This document shows, one piece after another, positions 1 through 11,598 of a stretch of 64,000 nt of DNA. Made by a program: the position numbers and the translations under genes. The notes under the pieces are model-generated. The model did not search any database, was not told the DNA's origin, and worked only from the letters and a program-made list of their open reading frames with translations. Each line of letters starts with the position of its first letter. Position 1 is the stretch's first letter. The stretch is from positions 7,031,071 to 7,095,070 of the forward strand of contig BROE01000005.1 in NCBI GenBank assembly GCA_036571765.1, given 5' to 3'. The DNA comes from Plecoglossus altivelis. Its lineage: Eukaryota > Chordata > Actinopteri > Osmeriformes > Plecoglossidae.

Positions 1-100
1 ATGACACCATGAACCTGATTGACCCCCTGGGCCAGACCCTGCTGCACTCCCAGCCCATCCACAGCATCCGGGTGTGGGGTGTCGGCAGAGACAATGGCAG
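1..100 (+). CDS. apbb1: apbb1 exon A: part of PTB1 (5' end outside window)
   Basis: The reading frame begins at base 3 and encodes the PTB1 stretch NLIDPLGQ...IRVWGVGRDNG. The exon ends in a split AG|G-type codon at the donor gtcagt (101-106), giving a phase-2 junction. The ATG at 9 is an internal methionine, not a start, because family members continue upstream. Reading past 100 is intron. Confidence 0.9.
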
Positions 101-2312
101 GTCAGTGTGCCGCCTCCAGGAACTGCACCAGATCAGTGTTCATAGTCAGGTTCATTGTGGGCCTGTTATGGACTACACAGCCATATTGTATGGCATTATA
201 TTATTAGCACTAATGCAGCAGTTACTTCATCTTCCATTCACACCTACTTTTGAAATGTTACATATTATGAGTCTGTTATTATGCTAATAGTTCTATAGAT
301 TTTTATGTCTCCCAATTAGTGATGCATTAGATTTTCTTCATCTTAGACTGCTGTATGTGGTGGTATTTGCACCGTTGTAATTGGGCCATTAACAGTAATA
401 CACATCCAGCTGGTTGGGTCATTATGACTCATGGAAGAGGCCCTATATTCCACAGAAACTGGCATTCAGCTAGCTGCTGGACTGTTGAAGAAAAAAAAGC
501 TGTGATTCACCACTGCCCCCCGGTGGTCTCTGTGTGCTACAGCAGCTATGTGTCAGGAAATCACTAGTGGATTCATAGAAGTAAACATTTTCCCAGGCTA
601 TAGTAAATGTCCGCTGGCTTTAACTTATGGCTTTAACTTAACCTGTATTTTCTTTCTTGCTGCGTTTTGATGCCATGTGCAGGGAAAGGTATCGTGCTGT
701 CATTTTCTGCCTGATTTGATTAGTACTGTGCAGTATTGAACCATCATTCTTATGTGTTTCATTTCATCACGAGCCAGTCATGAGCTATGTCTTTTTTTGG
801 TATGTTGTATGTACAGAGATTTTGCTTACGTGGCGAGAGACAACCTAACCCAGGTCCTGAAGTGTCACGTGTTCCGCTGTGACTCCCCTGCCAAGAACAT
901 AGCGACCAGCCTTCATGAGATGTGCTCCAAGGTGAGTCCCTCCCACACCCTCACATTCTCATCTGACCTGCCCCTGCAAGCTCTCCACACAGAGCTGTGA
1001 CTCCTCTCTCTGCCTTGTGGCCTCAGATAATGACAGAGAGGAAATCAACCAAGCCTGGTCTAAGCAGACTGCACTCTGACCCATGCAAACCCATGGACAT
1101 CCCTGTTCAAGGTACACCAGCACTTCTCTCTCATGCTGTGCCTGTAATGCAGAACTGCTCTAAAGGACTATTACCTCAATCACAAAGTCTTACAAATCCT
1201 TTTCTTTTTTGCTTTTTAAACAGAGTTCCCTGTTCCCAAGAATGAGCTTTTCCAGCGCTTCCTGGTCTATTACCTTGGTAACGTACCTGTGGCAAAGCCA
1301 GTAGGTAAGGGAAGCATGGGTAAGGACAGCTCTTCTTCACATCTCAGTTTGGTGAGCGATGTGGCTTTGACTGCGGCTCCAGTCCAGCCCAGTTGGCAGG
1401 CTATTTGTCTATGTGATGGTGTGTGGCTTTGCGTTGCTGTGTGTATTCCTATGCCATTCCTCTGTCTGTCTGGAGGCTAGACAGTGAAAGTTGTTCCTGC
1501 TCTGGTCTGTGGTTTCAGGCATGGACACAGTCAACGAGGCTTTGGAGGTCGCTATGAACGGCAAAGGGAAGCTGGATTGGACCCCTGTGTCTGTCAACGT
1601 GGCTCCTGCCACTCTCACCATACTCACCAGAGAGGTACGCCAGCCTCAGATGAAGTGGGGAGGGACGACCTCAGGAAACACAGCCATGCTTTCTCATTTG
1701 TCAAAAGGAGAGCGGCCCACGTTTTGCTTCCCCTCATGGTCGCGTTTTGTCCCCGCGTGTCCCCAGACGCAGGAAGTGCTGTCGGAGTGCAGGGTGCGTT
1801 TCCTGTCCTTCATGGGCGTGGGGAAGGACGTCCACACCTTCGCCTTCATCATGGCCGAGGGCCCGGGAGACTTCATCTGTCACATGTTCTGGTGCGAGCC
1901 CAACGCTGCCAGTCTGAGCGAGGCTGTTCAGGCTGCCTGCATGGTGAGTGCACACACACACACACACACACACACTCACATACACACACGCCTGTCTCGA
2001 CATAGGCAGTTTAACAGGAGGTAGCTCATGAATCCTTAGAACAGCTTCTTGGTATAAAATATGGAGGTTACGTTGACGGAGGCGGTTGACTCCTTCTGCC
2101 CGCCACGTTCTTTAGATGAGCTGCGTGTGTCACGACCTTAATCCTGTGTTCCACAGCTGCGCTACCAGAAGTGTCTGGATGCTCGGCCCCCCAGCCTGGG
2201 CTCCTGCCTCCCCACACCTCCCACCGACTCTGTGGCCCGCCGGGTCAGGAAGGGGGTCCAGAGTCTGCTGGGCAGCTTCAAGAGCTACCGGTCTGGATCC
2301 CAGTCTCCCTGA
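1..2312 (+). CDS. apbb1: APBB1/Fe65 adaptor protein, C-terminal part (7 exons, 5'-partial)
   Basis: Joined exons 1-100, 817-931, 1027-1111, 1224-1304, 1519-1634, 1767-1943 and 2157-2312 read without a break for 275 codons to a TGA. All six introns are GT-AG and their phases agree. Residues about 1-72 are the end of PTB1 (IRVWGVGRDNGR, DFAYVARD, LKCHVFRCDSPAKNIATSLH). Residues 72-99 are a linker. Residues about 100-235 are PTB2 (VYYLGNVPVAKPVG, RVRFLSFMGVGKDVHTFAFI, CHMFWCEPNAASLSEAVQAA), followed by a basic tail. Known for the family: Fe65 is a cytoplasmic and nuclear adaptor; PTB2 binds the YENPTY tail of APP and PTB1 binds partners such as LRP1 and Tip60. The linker, VAPATLTIL and LRYQKCLDAR segments fit APBB1 better than APBB2 or APBB3. 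The WW domain and N-terminus lie upstream of the window. The paralogue call is from memory of the family, not from alignment. Confidence 0.93.
817..931 (+). CDS. apbb1: apbb1 exon B: C-terminal half of PTB1
   Basis: The acceptor is ...tgtacag at 810-816 and the donor is gtgagt at 932. The exon encodes R-DFAYVARDNLTQVLK through the PTB C-terminal helix (AKNIATSLHEMCSK). The first base completes the arginine codon split with the preceding exon, and the exon ends in phase 0. Confidence 0.92.
1027..1111 (+). CDS. apbb1: apbb1 exon C: linker between PTB1 and PTB2
   Basis: The acceptor is gcctcag ending at 1026 and the donor is gtacac at 1112. The exon encodes IMTERKSTKPGL...MDIPVQ and leaves one base in phase 1. 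The IM-ERK start and DIPVQ end match the inter-PTB linker of Fe65 proteins. The middle of this segment is the least conserved part of the visible protein. Confidence 0.88.
1224..1304 (+). CDS. apbb1: apbb1 exon D: start of PTB2
   Basis: The acceptor is tttaaacag ending at 1223 and the donor is gtaagg at 1305. The exon encodes EFPVPKNELFQRF then VYYLGNVPVAKPVG, the first strand of a PTB fold. Both ends are phase 1. Confidence 0.92.
   Translation, partial: SSLFPRMSFSSASWSITLVTYLWQSQ
1519..1634 (+). CDS. apbb1: apbb1 exon E: PTB2 helix 1 and following strands
   Basis: The acceptor is ggtttcag ending at 1518 and the donor is gtacgc at 1635. The exon encodes GMDTVNEALEVAMNGKGKLDW and then VNVAPATLTILTRE. 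It begins in phase 1 and ends in phase 0. The WTPVSVNVAPATLTIL stretch resembles APBB1 rather than APBB2. Confidence 0.9.
1767..1943 (+). CDS. apbb1: apbb1 exon F: core of PTB2
   Basis: The acceptor is gtccccag ending at 1766 and the donor is gtgagt at 1944. The exon has 59 whole codons encoding TQEVLSECRVRFLSFMGVG, KDVHTFAFIM, CHMFWCEPNAASLSEAVQAA and C-M. It holds the most conserved part of PTB2, including the peptide-binding strand and the start of the C-terminal helix. Confidence 0.94.
1951..1989. repeat. (CA)n microsatellite in the last apbb1 intron
   Basis: A CA run starts 8 bases after the exon F splice donor and continues with interruptions (tcacatacacacacg). It lies close to the 5' splice site, but the donor gtgagt itself is intact. 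Confidence 0.95.
2157..2312 (+). CDS. apbb1: apbb1 terminal coding exon G with stop codon
   Basis: The acceptor is tgttccacag ending at 2156. The exon encodes LRYQKCLDARPPSLGSCLP, a VARRV-RKGVQSLLGSFK basic segment and ...GSQSP, then TGA at 2310-2312. The RYQKCLDAR and VARRV...RGVQSL pattern is the typical Fe65 C-terminus. The last residues differ from the mammalian tail as I recall it. Confidence 0.93.
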   Translation: MRYQKCLDARPPSLGSCLPTPPTDSVARRVRKGVQSLLGSFKSYRSGSQSP

Positions 2313-3163
2313 GCAGGGAGAGGGAACCAGGAACCCCACCCTGTCAGACACCGTCCCCCCCACTCCCTCCCTCCCCTCCTCTCTCCTCCCCCCCACACCC
2401 CACCCTCATGTTTTATAGCCCACCTCCCTATCTGTTCTTTAGTGCATGAACGCACTGAGGAAAATGCTTGCTGTACTCAGTGCGGAGTGCAGAGTGGTTT
2501 AAACGTGTTGCTAGTTCCCCTTCTCTGTTCTCCTCTGCTCCCCCAGCAGAAAGGTGGAGATCCGAGGCCCCTTCTTTACGTTGGCGCAGGGACTTTGTCT
2601 GTGCGTGTCGTTTTTGTGTTTTAACAGAAACCATGTCTGGAATGTTGGATAATGGATTGGATGTAACCAGATGTTTTGTCTTAAAGTGGAAGAGAGCGGT
2701 AGTCACGATTCCCACAGAATCACGTTTCTTATTTCATCCTCAGTGCAATTATGGTTAAATCAACAGTGCCATAATCACTTCCTGTTAAAGACTAGACCAC
2801 ACCTCTTTTTCTACTGATGTCAAAACTAAGCAATGTAATCACTGTCAACAGTTAAGTGTCAAGTCTCCTGTGTGGTTTTTCTAAACTGTCAGTCCCCTCT
2901 ACTAAACCCCTGCCTGTGTGTAATACTAACCATGTAGGAGCCCAAGGAGCGTGTCACGTAGTTGTGTGTTCCCAACCACTGAACAACGTATTGTAGACAG
3001 TCTTCCAAAGAAGCGTCTTAGTCCTGTCACATAGCGAGGGACCACAGGCCCGGAGGGTAGTGCTGTTTCTCATACATCTGCATGAACAACTGCAAGTTCC
3101 GAGCTTGTGTGCAATAATCAGACTCCCCTGTATGTGCTGGTGGCATGATAGCTGTGCAGCGCC

Positions 3164-3198
3164 CTCAGGCTTAGGGCTCAGGGCTCAGGGCTCAGGGC
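3164..3198. repeat. 9-bp tandem repeat (agggctcag) in 3'UTR
   Basis: About four tandem copies of agggctcag occur, the first imperfect. They lie within the inferred apbb1 3'UTR. Confidence 0.85.
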
Positions 3199-4100
3199 AG
3201 GGTGGTTTCTCTGAATGTAGGAGGTTGGCTAAATACAGTCCAGCAACTCCTGAACAAACAAACAAAAAATGTATAAAAAGAGCCTGGAAGAAAATAGACC
3301 TCTGGTCATGGAGACTGTGACCTAAAGAATCTTAGCCCTGGATTGGACCATCTCAGACAGTCTAGCCACAGTCCAGATGGAATCCACCGTTACCACGGTT
3401 ACCTCCACAGTGACCACCACTGACTAGTACTGTAGATCCTCAACACGCTGCATGCTTTAATAGCGTAGAGTCATTACTGCCTGCAGCGGTTAGTACTGAA
3501 CTCTATTCTCGTCTCATAGTAGATACGTGCTTCTGCTGTATGGTGTGAGGAAGGCTAAAATCTTTACTTGTTGTTACGTGTTTGTAAGGCATGTCACACT
3601 AGTCTGTATTGGTGTGTATCTATTATAAGCTAGCCTAGCAGTAGATTAGTTTTGACTGTCAGTTCCAGTCCACTGGGTAGCTGGCATCAGGCCAGTCAGT
3701 GTGTGTGCTAGCCCTTGGACAGAACGGACCTTGAGAGAGCATATCTCCAATGGTTTACTGCTCTGTCAGGGCCACGGATCCTACAGTAATGTATTTTGTA
3801 TTCTTTATATTGTTTGCAAACACAAAATGTACGCTACTGATGAATTGCACCTTTGCTCATTATAGAAATAATTTTTTAAATAGAGATCTGGTGTTTTCTG
3901 TTATATTTTTTATGTTTTAAAATCGTGTCTATTTGTCAGAAGTATAGTGCAATAGTTGTTTGACCTTTTAACAAATGAAATACTGCGTGGAATATTGAAA
4001 CACTTTGTAGTTTTACATTTAAATTTAAACATCCACTGTTAGCCTAACTGGCCATGCGACTGTGGCAGTGCAAGATGACAAAGCTCCTCCTAAACTAGCT

Positions 4101-4330
4101 GTTACTAAGGATATCGCTCTAAGAACTCAGAGCTAGCTTGCTATGTTAGTAAGGAGATCGTTCCAAGAACTCAGACCTAGCTAGCTGTGTTAGTAAGGAG
4201 ATCGCTCAAAGTACTCCGACCTAGCTAGCTGTGTTAGTAAGGAGGTCACTCCAAGAACATAGAGCTAACTAGCTAGCTAGCAGTGTTAGGTAGAACATCA
4301 ATCAGATAAATTGGAGCTAGCGTGCAAGCC
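4101..4330. repeat. 44-bp tandem repeat in apbb1 3'UTR
   Basis: Units begin with gttagtaaggagatcg or variants at 4101, 4145, 4189 and 4233, exactly 44 bases apart. A further degenerate unit starts at 4285, displaced by two extra agct tetramers. Each unit ends in a gctagct-rich palindromic segment. Copies differ at several positions, so the array is not very recent. Confidence 0.9.
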
Positions 4331-4557
4331 AGAGCTGCATGGCATTGATTTTCTAACTGTGGAAATGGCTTTAACTGTGTCGTACATGCTGTATTTATCT
4401 CCTGATCACTATTCATTGTGCTCCTTTTGTCACTACTCACATATTAGCACTAAAGTTGACATGAAAGATGAATATTTGAACCTTAGCAGATTGATTTATT
4501 TCAGTTTATGTAAATTAGGTGTGTATAAAATGTATATGTATATAAAAGTCACTGCAC

Positions 4558-4563
4558 AATAAA
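4558..4563 (+). terminator. apbb1: Polyadenylation signal AATAAA
   Basis: A canonical AATAAA is followed about 25 bases later by a GT-rich stretch (ttgtgtcttcattgg, from about 4587). Cleavage is expected near 4575-4585. It is the only canonical hexamer I found downstream of the apbb1 stop within the inferred UTR. Confidence 0.65.
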
Positions 4564-6215
4564 TGTAAACATATCTAGATTCTTGGGATTGTGTCTTCAT
4601 TGGTCATGTGACAGAACTTTTTCTGAGTGAAACCATGTGGATCTGATAGATAGGATTCCAAAGTTCAGCTCTAGATGACATCAGCCTGGAAATGTTGCCA
4701 TTGGTAACCCATGACACAAAGATAGAAATCCTCCGGTACCATCCTATGGGCTTATCTAACATTCTCAGCAATCCCATTAAAATGTAAAAGAAACCATGCA
4801 AACTGTGGTTGTTAGCATATATATCAAACCTGCTGACATTGGTTTTGCCACACGTATTGAGCAAAGCTGGTACATGATTATAATGTGTAAGACCTGTGTG
4901 TCACCTACTCAATTCATGTCTGCTCTACTGCCCCACCTGGAGTGTTCAAAAGCAAGAGGATGGTTATTGTTTCCCTGGGAGATGGCTTTGGAGATGAAAG
5001 GTAAACATCAAGTGGTGTCCGGACCGAGAGCCAGTCTGGTAATGCTCCCTCCATCTCAACAGACATCTAGTCTGCCCTGCCAGCAGGACGGCTCCGCTGT
5101 TGGACACATCAAGGCTTTGGCGATAATCGGGTCCTTTTGAAGGAGTAGGCCAAGACCCTTACTCAGTCAGCAACTGTGTGTGTTTGCGTACGTGCGCGCG
5201 TTTGTGTGTGTTTGCGATGGTTTATAGCTGCTGTTCTCTCCCTCATTTTTACAATTCAGTCTTGTTAATTTGAAGCCTGTTGGCTCACAGCAGGTGAAAG
5301 TCTGAGTTCAGTCCCTTGGAAGCTGCTGACCCATAGCAAACCCTCCACTTCCATTTCCTTCCATCTCCATCAGCTGCTTAGAATTCTAGTGCAGAACAGT
5401 TGGCTAGAGTCTGTCTGCCTCTGAAACATTAGGATGCCTTTTTTTTTTGGATTACCGTCAACAAGACACGGTTTTGGATATAGTTGGTCATGTTAAGCAT
5501 CTGGTTACTATCCATCCGTGACCCAAATCCAAGAGTTTTCTTCTTCTGCTGCAATGCTTGTTTCAGACACATGGAAAGGATTTGCAAAGTGTATGTGTTT
5601 GTGAGTGTATGAGACTTTTTATCCATTTTAAAGTCTCTGTGGTAGTCTTCCACAGTTTCTTGGTGTCAATCACACTTTGGGTAGTTCGGCTGGAGGAGAA
5701 AATAATCACAATTATAATTATGCCTATAATTATGCATGCAGCATTTGTGTAATGGAGATTTATTTTGAGTAATGAATGTGTAGTCTTGTGGAACATTGCT
5801 TTTCGTCTCAGAGCCGTGGAGTGGCCCTGTATCCCCTGTGCGGGGCCCTTCAATCTAATCACCCATCCCCAGTATACTAGGCTGGATGAAGGAGACGAAC
5901 ACAGGCTTCATTTTAAAGCTGGTATCAAGGTCTGGGAGAGATGATAGAAATCCCTTTAGAGACATCGCTTTCTCTATCAGCTTCACGTGGCTGGAATATA
6001 CAGCAGAGAATACTTCCGATACACATCCCTCAAAACCTGTGTTTTCAATACAGCGTACATAATCAAAATGCTCACTTCAGGTGTTGTAATCAGGTAGACA
6101 AGACGGTGCTGAGCTGTGAGAGGTTGTCGAGTCACAGCAAACGCAAAACAGCCGCAGGAGATAAAGGTAGACTTGGAGAGGAATCACTTCAGAAAAATCA
6201 GAGAGTGGAGGAGTA

Positions 6216-6292
6216 ACAGAGAGGGGGGGAGAGAGAGGGGGAGAGAGACAGAGAAAGAAAGAGGGAGAGAGAGAGGGAGAGAGAGAGAGAAA
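6216..6292. repeat. GA-rich purine tract
   Basis: The tract consists of interrupted GA, GGGA and GAAA units on the + strand. Open frames on either strand here are translations of the repeat. Confidence 0.9.
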
Positions 6293-8870
6293 CAAAGGAT
6301 GGACCACGCCAAGCATCCTCTCCTGCTGTGTTCACACATCTGGGATGCACTCAAGAGATATGCAGAGTGGAAGGACAGGAAGGTGTCATGCATCGCATAG
6401 GGAATCTCTTGCTCACCAGGGCAAAATGAGATGGCCATATTGTTGTTTTTTTAGATAACTTGCATCAAAGCAAAAGCCTTTCCATTCAAAATTGTAATTC
6501 ATGCTCAGCCTTTAAGAGCTGCCCATATATAAAGAGTGCTTGTGAGTGACAATTTGTTTTTTGGTTCAAGCATGCGCTGCACATAACATGCAATTGTTGG
6601 CTGATTGATTCAATCTGATTTTAGTGATGTTCATGGGGAATACGTATGCAAATAAAAGTGTCTACTCCTATGAGTAGCAGCTTCCTCTTGTGGATTCGGT
6701 CTTTGTTGCTTGGCCCCGTGTGCTTTTAGCAAGGTTCAAAGGCCCCTTCAACAAGCCTCTCTCCCCGCTCTCACTTTAGTGGGCGTGATCCATCATTAAG
6801 TAGACGTATTAAGAGAGCAGCAATTCCTCTGTTCGTTAACTACATGGTACCTGCTGTTTCCTTGTGCTCCGACAGAAGCGATGTTACGTTTGTTTTCGGA
6901 ATAAGCTGTCACTAGTTGGAATTTGAATGTTTCCCTCGAACTGGGTGCTCATTTTGACCACAGGTAAATATGAAATGTACGTAAAACGCCACATCAACAG
7001 CCCTGCTGGCAATATATCTTTTTTAACCAACCATGGAGTGCTCGTCCAGGCGGTAATGGAGGAGAAGCAGAAAAATCAGTTTTTTTTCCAAAGCACAGCC
7101 GAAACTGACACTCATGCACCCTTTGGAGTTTTTTATTTTTTATCTTACTGCCACTTACCTTCGATTTCAGTCCATATTGGCTAAGACGTAATGTATGCAC
7201 CTCGGGTTTGTGAACCGTCATGGCTATAGAATGCAATTGCTTCCGCTGCCAAGATAGAGGCAGCTCCCTCCCTGAACCTGTCACTAGTCTTTCTTAAGAG
7301 TCATTGACTTGTCACTTTAGAATGTCCTTTTGTTCCTAGACAAATTCCTCTTCTTTACCTTGACCCTCCCCAATTTTCCTTCCCTGCTTTTGTATTAAGA
7401 CAGATCAAAGTACATTATGAGCAAAACGCAGTGAATAAGAACCGAGCGTCCGTTTCTATGGTGCTCAGCATTGTCACAATAATGTCTGATCTTTTAGTTT
7501 GAAAATGAAAGACTAACAAATTATTTTCATGCCTCACGAGTTCGTAGGTTCCTGCCAGTCTGTTATGGTGTGTGATTATAGAATATGGAAATGACATTTC
7601 TCATTAACTTATGAGACAAGAGGCTCTGAAACGGTTTTGAATTGTCCTTAAGAAAATACCTAAACCTTTGTTTGTGTGCAAAAAAAGTTAAATCAATCAT
7701 ACATTTAATCTAAACCATGATTCATTGCAGATGTTTGTTACATTAGGAAAGTGCTAAATCCACGCCTTGATGAACTTGCTGATTGGTTTACAGGTGTAAT
7801 TGCTAACAGAGAGATTACTTCAGTTGTAGACCAGACCGCCTGGCAAGCCACTGGCATCGCTATCCTAGTCTCTGGAGAGTAACTGTGAAGAGCTTTCCAG
7901 CCTCACACAATCCTCAACCTAACACAACCCAATCCGCTTGTGGCACACAGAAGTAAATTGCATTGTTACTTAGCAAATTTGTCCAAGCAATCAACTCCAT
8001 CTCACATGGGGTACCAGTCTAACAACAGCCATGATTGCAATCCGGGTTGGCTCACTGGCAGCCATGGGGGACGGGGATAAGAGAGGAATTACAATAACGC
8101 TTGAAATACTTTTATCATTGTCCCTCTCCTCCATATTTATTCCCCATCCCAGTTTTAACACACCAGAGATTCCATTGTCTGAGGTGTAGAAGCATGGAGG
8201 GGTCTGAGTGTTAAAAAATAACAGCGGCTCTTGCAACAAAACCTTGCCATTGGCTGAGTGGAAAATCCCCAGTTTTGGTAGACGTGGAAGAGTCAGCATC
8301 TAAAGTGAAATGTGCCGTTCTTAAGGATTTAAAGATGATTGTTCTCTAAAGTCACAGTACGTGCCTGGAGTATCATATCTTGGTATGTAAATGCAACTGG
8401 AGAAATGTTTTCAAGGTTTATCTGGGTTTGAACAAAACCTATTGAAATGACCAGAGGAGTGTCTGACATCCAGGGTCTGAGCTTGCCTGCTCACCTCACT
8501 CTATATTCATCAGTTTCTCTCACATGTTGCTGTGGAGGGGAAGGAGATGAAATGACCAGAGTGGAGGTGAGACTGGGGTGCACAGGGGGAGGGGAGATGA
8601 GGAGGCGTGGGCTGGAAAGCTGTTGATTCTCATTTTGCCATCCCCATCTCCCAGTGGGATAGTCTGAGACAGAGATAAATACAGCCAGCGCTGCCATTTA
8701 TAAGCTCTGCAGCGGACACAATTTCACCCATTACCTGACTGAATCACAAGAGCCAGAGGTTTGTCCCTTGTATTGAAGTTCAGACTGGTGCTCTTAGGGG
8801 GCCTCTTCTCCTTCCTCTCCTCCATGTTCATTGTCCACCGCACATCTAGTCCAGTCCTGCTCTCATTTTA

Positions 8871-8893
8871 GTGTGTGTTTGTGTGTGTGTGTG
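8871..8893. repeat. (GT)n microsatellite
   Basis: A GT run with one TT interruption. Confidence 0.9.
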
Positions 8894-10745
8894 AACACAG
8901 TGCATGACGTATTGTGGATGTGATTGAGGGAATGTTAGGTGAGTTTGTGTGTATAATAATCGTGTAGATCACATAGGAAGGAGGATGGAGAGAGTGTTGC
9001 TCATAACGAATAGAACAATATTCACAGGTTCCTAAATGACTATCATTTTTCTATCAATCTTCTATATTTTGAGCAGTTTTTCCTGTGTGAATAACGAGAG
9101 AGAAGTGAGCCCGTTCCATTCCATGTAACCTCTGTCTCATATTTGGTTTTGATTGGGTGGATACGAAACTCCAGTCATGTCTCGTCCCCCCCCCTCCCCA
9201 TCTAAAATATTACAGCAGTCTTACTAGATGCCCCTGACTGCAACCTCTGTGACATTCCACTTCTCCCTGAACCGCGGCGAGAGTCCTCTGCCATGTGCAT
9301 CGATTCTGAAACCAAGATGAAACTGGATGCTTCACTAGTGACTTCTTTTCTCATACCCTGCAGGGCTTTTTTATTTTTATAAATCAGAGCAGAGAGAAGC
9401 TTCCCTGAGACAGGTGCATTATGCACTGTCTACCCCCCCCCCATGCCTTGCTGCAGTCCCCACCTCCCTGCTGCTCTGGTTATCCATCCTGAGCTTGTGA
9501 CAGTGGAGCATCACTGCACAATGAGCATGCATGAGATAGTGTCACTAGGAGGCTCCTAGGCGGACTATCTAGTCACTGTGCTGTTTAATAATAGAGGAAA
9601 TCCACACAGCCTATTGTGCGTTTGATGTGGATGATCGTATACAGTAGAATACACCTAGCAGTGTTCTTAATGCACTTTGTTTTACAAGGGATTCTGTCTT
9701 GATGTGTTAGCTATGGTTTAGGGTATGTAGATAGGATATGTCAAAAACCAACATCAGAAAAACAGGATCAAAACCACTGTGCAGGCTATTGTTTCCACTG
9801 GTATTTAATACCACTATCTTTCCCTCTGTGCTTATTCAAAGTAAAACGACACCTTCAAGGCTCTGCCTGTAATTTGGGTTAATTGTTCTGGATGGCTGGA
9901 TCACTTCCAAGCAGTTCATCCAATTTCCATTTAAATTGAGCTATCGGAGCGTGACATGGGTGGCGCTGGGCTCTGCGCTGTCGCAGAGGCAGCAGAGGCA
10001 CGCTCCTGGGCTGGCGGCTACTGGGAAACTTGTTTACAGGTCTTTCTGGAGGGGTCCTGCGGTGGGTCACTGTCACACATCCAATCACACACTCAATCAC
10101 ATAATGGAAATGCAAGAGCACACATTGCCTGGCTCTCTCGTTGGGTCTGATCCTTGAAGACAAGGCTGTGTCTACATGCAGGCGCTTGGCTTGGAGATGT
10201 ACTGCACACAGGCCTGTTCACAGGGCAGGGTGGAAGCGTCCACATGCCTGGCAAGAGGTTTAGCTTAGAAATCACCCTGCTGCTGTGACAGTACCAGAAA
10301 GGGACCAGGAAGTCTCTGCAACAGGCAAAGCATCAATTCCCATGAAAAAACACACTGTGCGGAATTGATCGTCCCAAGTCTGGAGATGGCTCCCATGTCA
10401 TACACTTTGCGTCTGGGTTGAAAAGGGATTGGGGACACGCATGCGATAAATCACCCCCCCCCCAGTCACCTCAGTTACCCCGTCAACAACAGAAACGCTG
10501 CCAGTCTTTAGACCTCAGAACTAGACGATCGTCTGAGTGAGTGTCCCACTATCCATTGGATAGCACTGCCATGGATTAGATGGTTGGTGTGTTGACTCAG
10601 TGTCAGATGCTACATTAAAGCCTTTTAAAAGAGCGAATGAGCTTTCAACCCCAGACTTCATCCAGGCTGGTATTAGGAGGCAGGTCACAAGGAGAAAATA
10701 GAGGCCACACTTGTATTACTCCTGCAGACTAAACATCACCAGGAT

Positions 10746-10769
10746 GGGGGGGGGGGGGGGGGGGGGGGG
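10746..10769. repeat. Poly-G run of 24
   Basis: Twenty-four consecutive G residues occur on the + strand. Such a run can form G-quadruplex and is prone to sequencing length errors, so the true length is uncertain. Confidence 0.95.
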
Positions 10770-11148
10770 TCACGTCCTCAGGGACTCATCTCAAACCCCT
10801 GTATGCTTGGTTTCTCCCACAGTCCGCATGCTAAGCGCACGGAGGGTCATTGTTATTTGAGAATAGGAGTGGCCATTTAAAATGGATTCAAGCATTTGTC
10901 ACCAGATAGAAAACATCTGTCTTGTGTGGTGGCCATTAGATTCTTGTTGTCCTGCGTTTGAGTTGGAGCTCGGGATGTGTGCCGCGAGAGGGGTTCGCTC
11001 GCGATGGCGGTGGGAACACGTCTGTCGGACTGTAAGGGAGTTTGAGTTAGATCGTCTCACATTAGCAGCACCCTTGAGGTGTCCTTCACTGGGAGCACAT
11101 GGAGCCTGTATGCAGAGCCGATGCTGGTTCTGGCTCCCGCTCTGCTAT

Positions 11149-11272
11149 CCTCCCTGCTCCTCTCCCCTCTCCTCCCCTTTTCTTTCCTCTTTATTCCCCT
11201 CACTCCCACCCCCTGCTCCTCTCCTCCCCTTTTTTCCCCTCCCTGCTCCCCCCTTTTCCCCTCCCCCAGGAA
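11149..11272. repeat. Polypyrimidine (C/T) tract
   Basis: The + strand is almost purely C and T, with CCTCTCC, TTTTCCCC and CTCCC blocks. Long frames crossing it translate to Pro/Ser/Leu low-complexity sequence and are not considered genes. Confidence 0.85.
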
Positions 11273-11510
11273 TATACTGCAGGTTGCCTACAAAAAATAA
11301 ATGTCCAGACACTTCTGTAGTTTTGCTCTCTGATCTTCACACAGGTTCCTAAAACAAAGCCCCCTATTAATATTTATAGCAGCTCTAATGGGATGGGATC
11401 AATGGAGAGAAGAGAGAGAGTGTGAATAGTCCTAATATATGTGCTCCCAGCCCCTTTTCTCTCTATCTCCTTTTGAAGTAGAATAGTAGTGTTTGAGAAT
11501 GGAATTCTGC

Positions 11511-11598
11511 GAAAGAGAGACAGAGAGGGGAGCGAAGAGAGAGGACACAAGAGGGCAAGAAAGAGAGTGAATGTGTGTGTGTGTGTGTGTGAGAGAGA
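11511..11598. repeat. GA-rich tract followed by (GT)10
   Basis: An interrupted GA segment leads into a pure GT run at 11572-11591 and then a short GA run. This is a compound microsatellite. Confidence 0.9.

Larger units (their letters stand above)
2313..4580 (+). other. apbb1: Probable apbb1 3'UTR
   Basis: No open frame with family resemblance occurs between the stop and the AATAAA at 4558. I saw no earlier canonical AATAAA in this stretch on the + strand. The composition becomes AT-rich toward the end, as is common in long 3'UTRs, and a GT-rich element follows the signal. Continuity of the transcript over 2.25 kb is inferred. A shorter UTR ending at a non-canonical signal is possible. Confidence 0.6.
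4586..10740. other. Intergenic or intronic DNA without a supportable gene
   Basis: Both strands were read for domains and spliced coding potential, and nothing recognisable was seen. Open frames are under 115 codons and show no family motif. The stretch contains only short simple repeats, such as GT runs near 5175-5216 and 8871-8893 and a GA tract near 6216-6292. Short C runs occur near 9187, 9434 and 10453. Confidence 0.7.

Noticed and set aside
9..287. Open frame starting at ATG 9 as a complete small gene
   Set aside because: Only bases up to 100 are coding (apbb1 exon A). The rest is intron read-through after the gtcagt donor.
1484..2024. Overlapping 173- and 177-codon open frames
   Set aside because: One contains apbb1 exons E and F joined by translated intron; the other is an out-of-frame shadow. 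The exon structure with GT-AG junctions explains the conserved parts.
10882..11352. 156-codon + strand frame
   Set aside because: Its second half is translated polypyrimidine tract and the first half has no recognisable motif.
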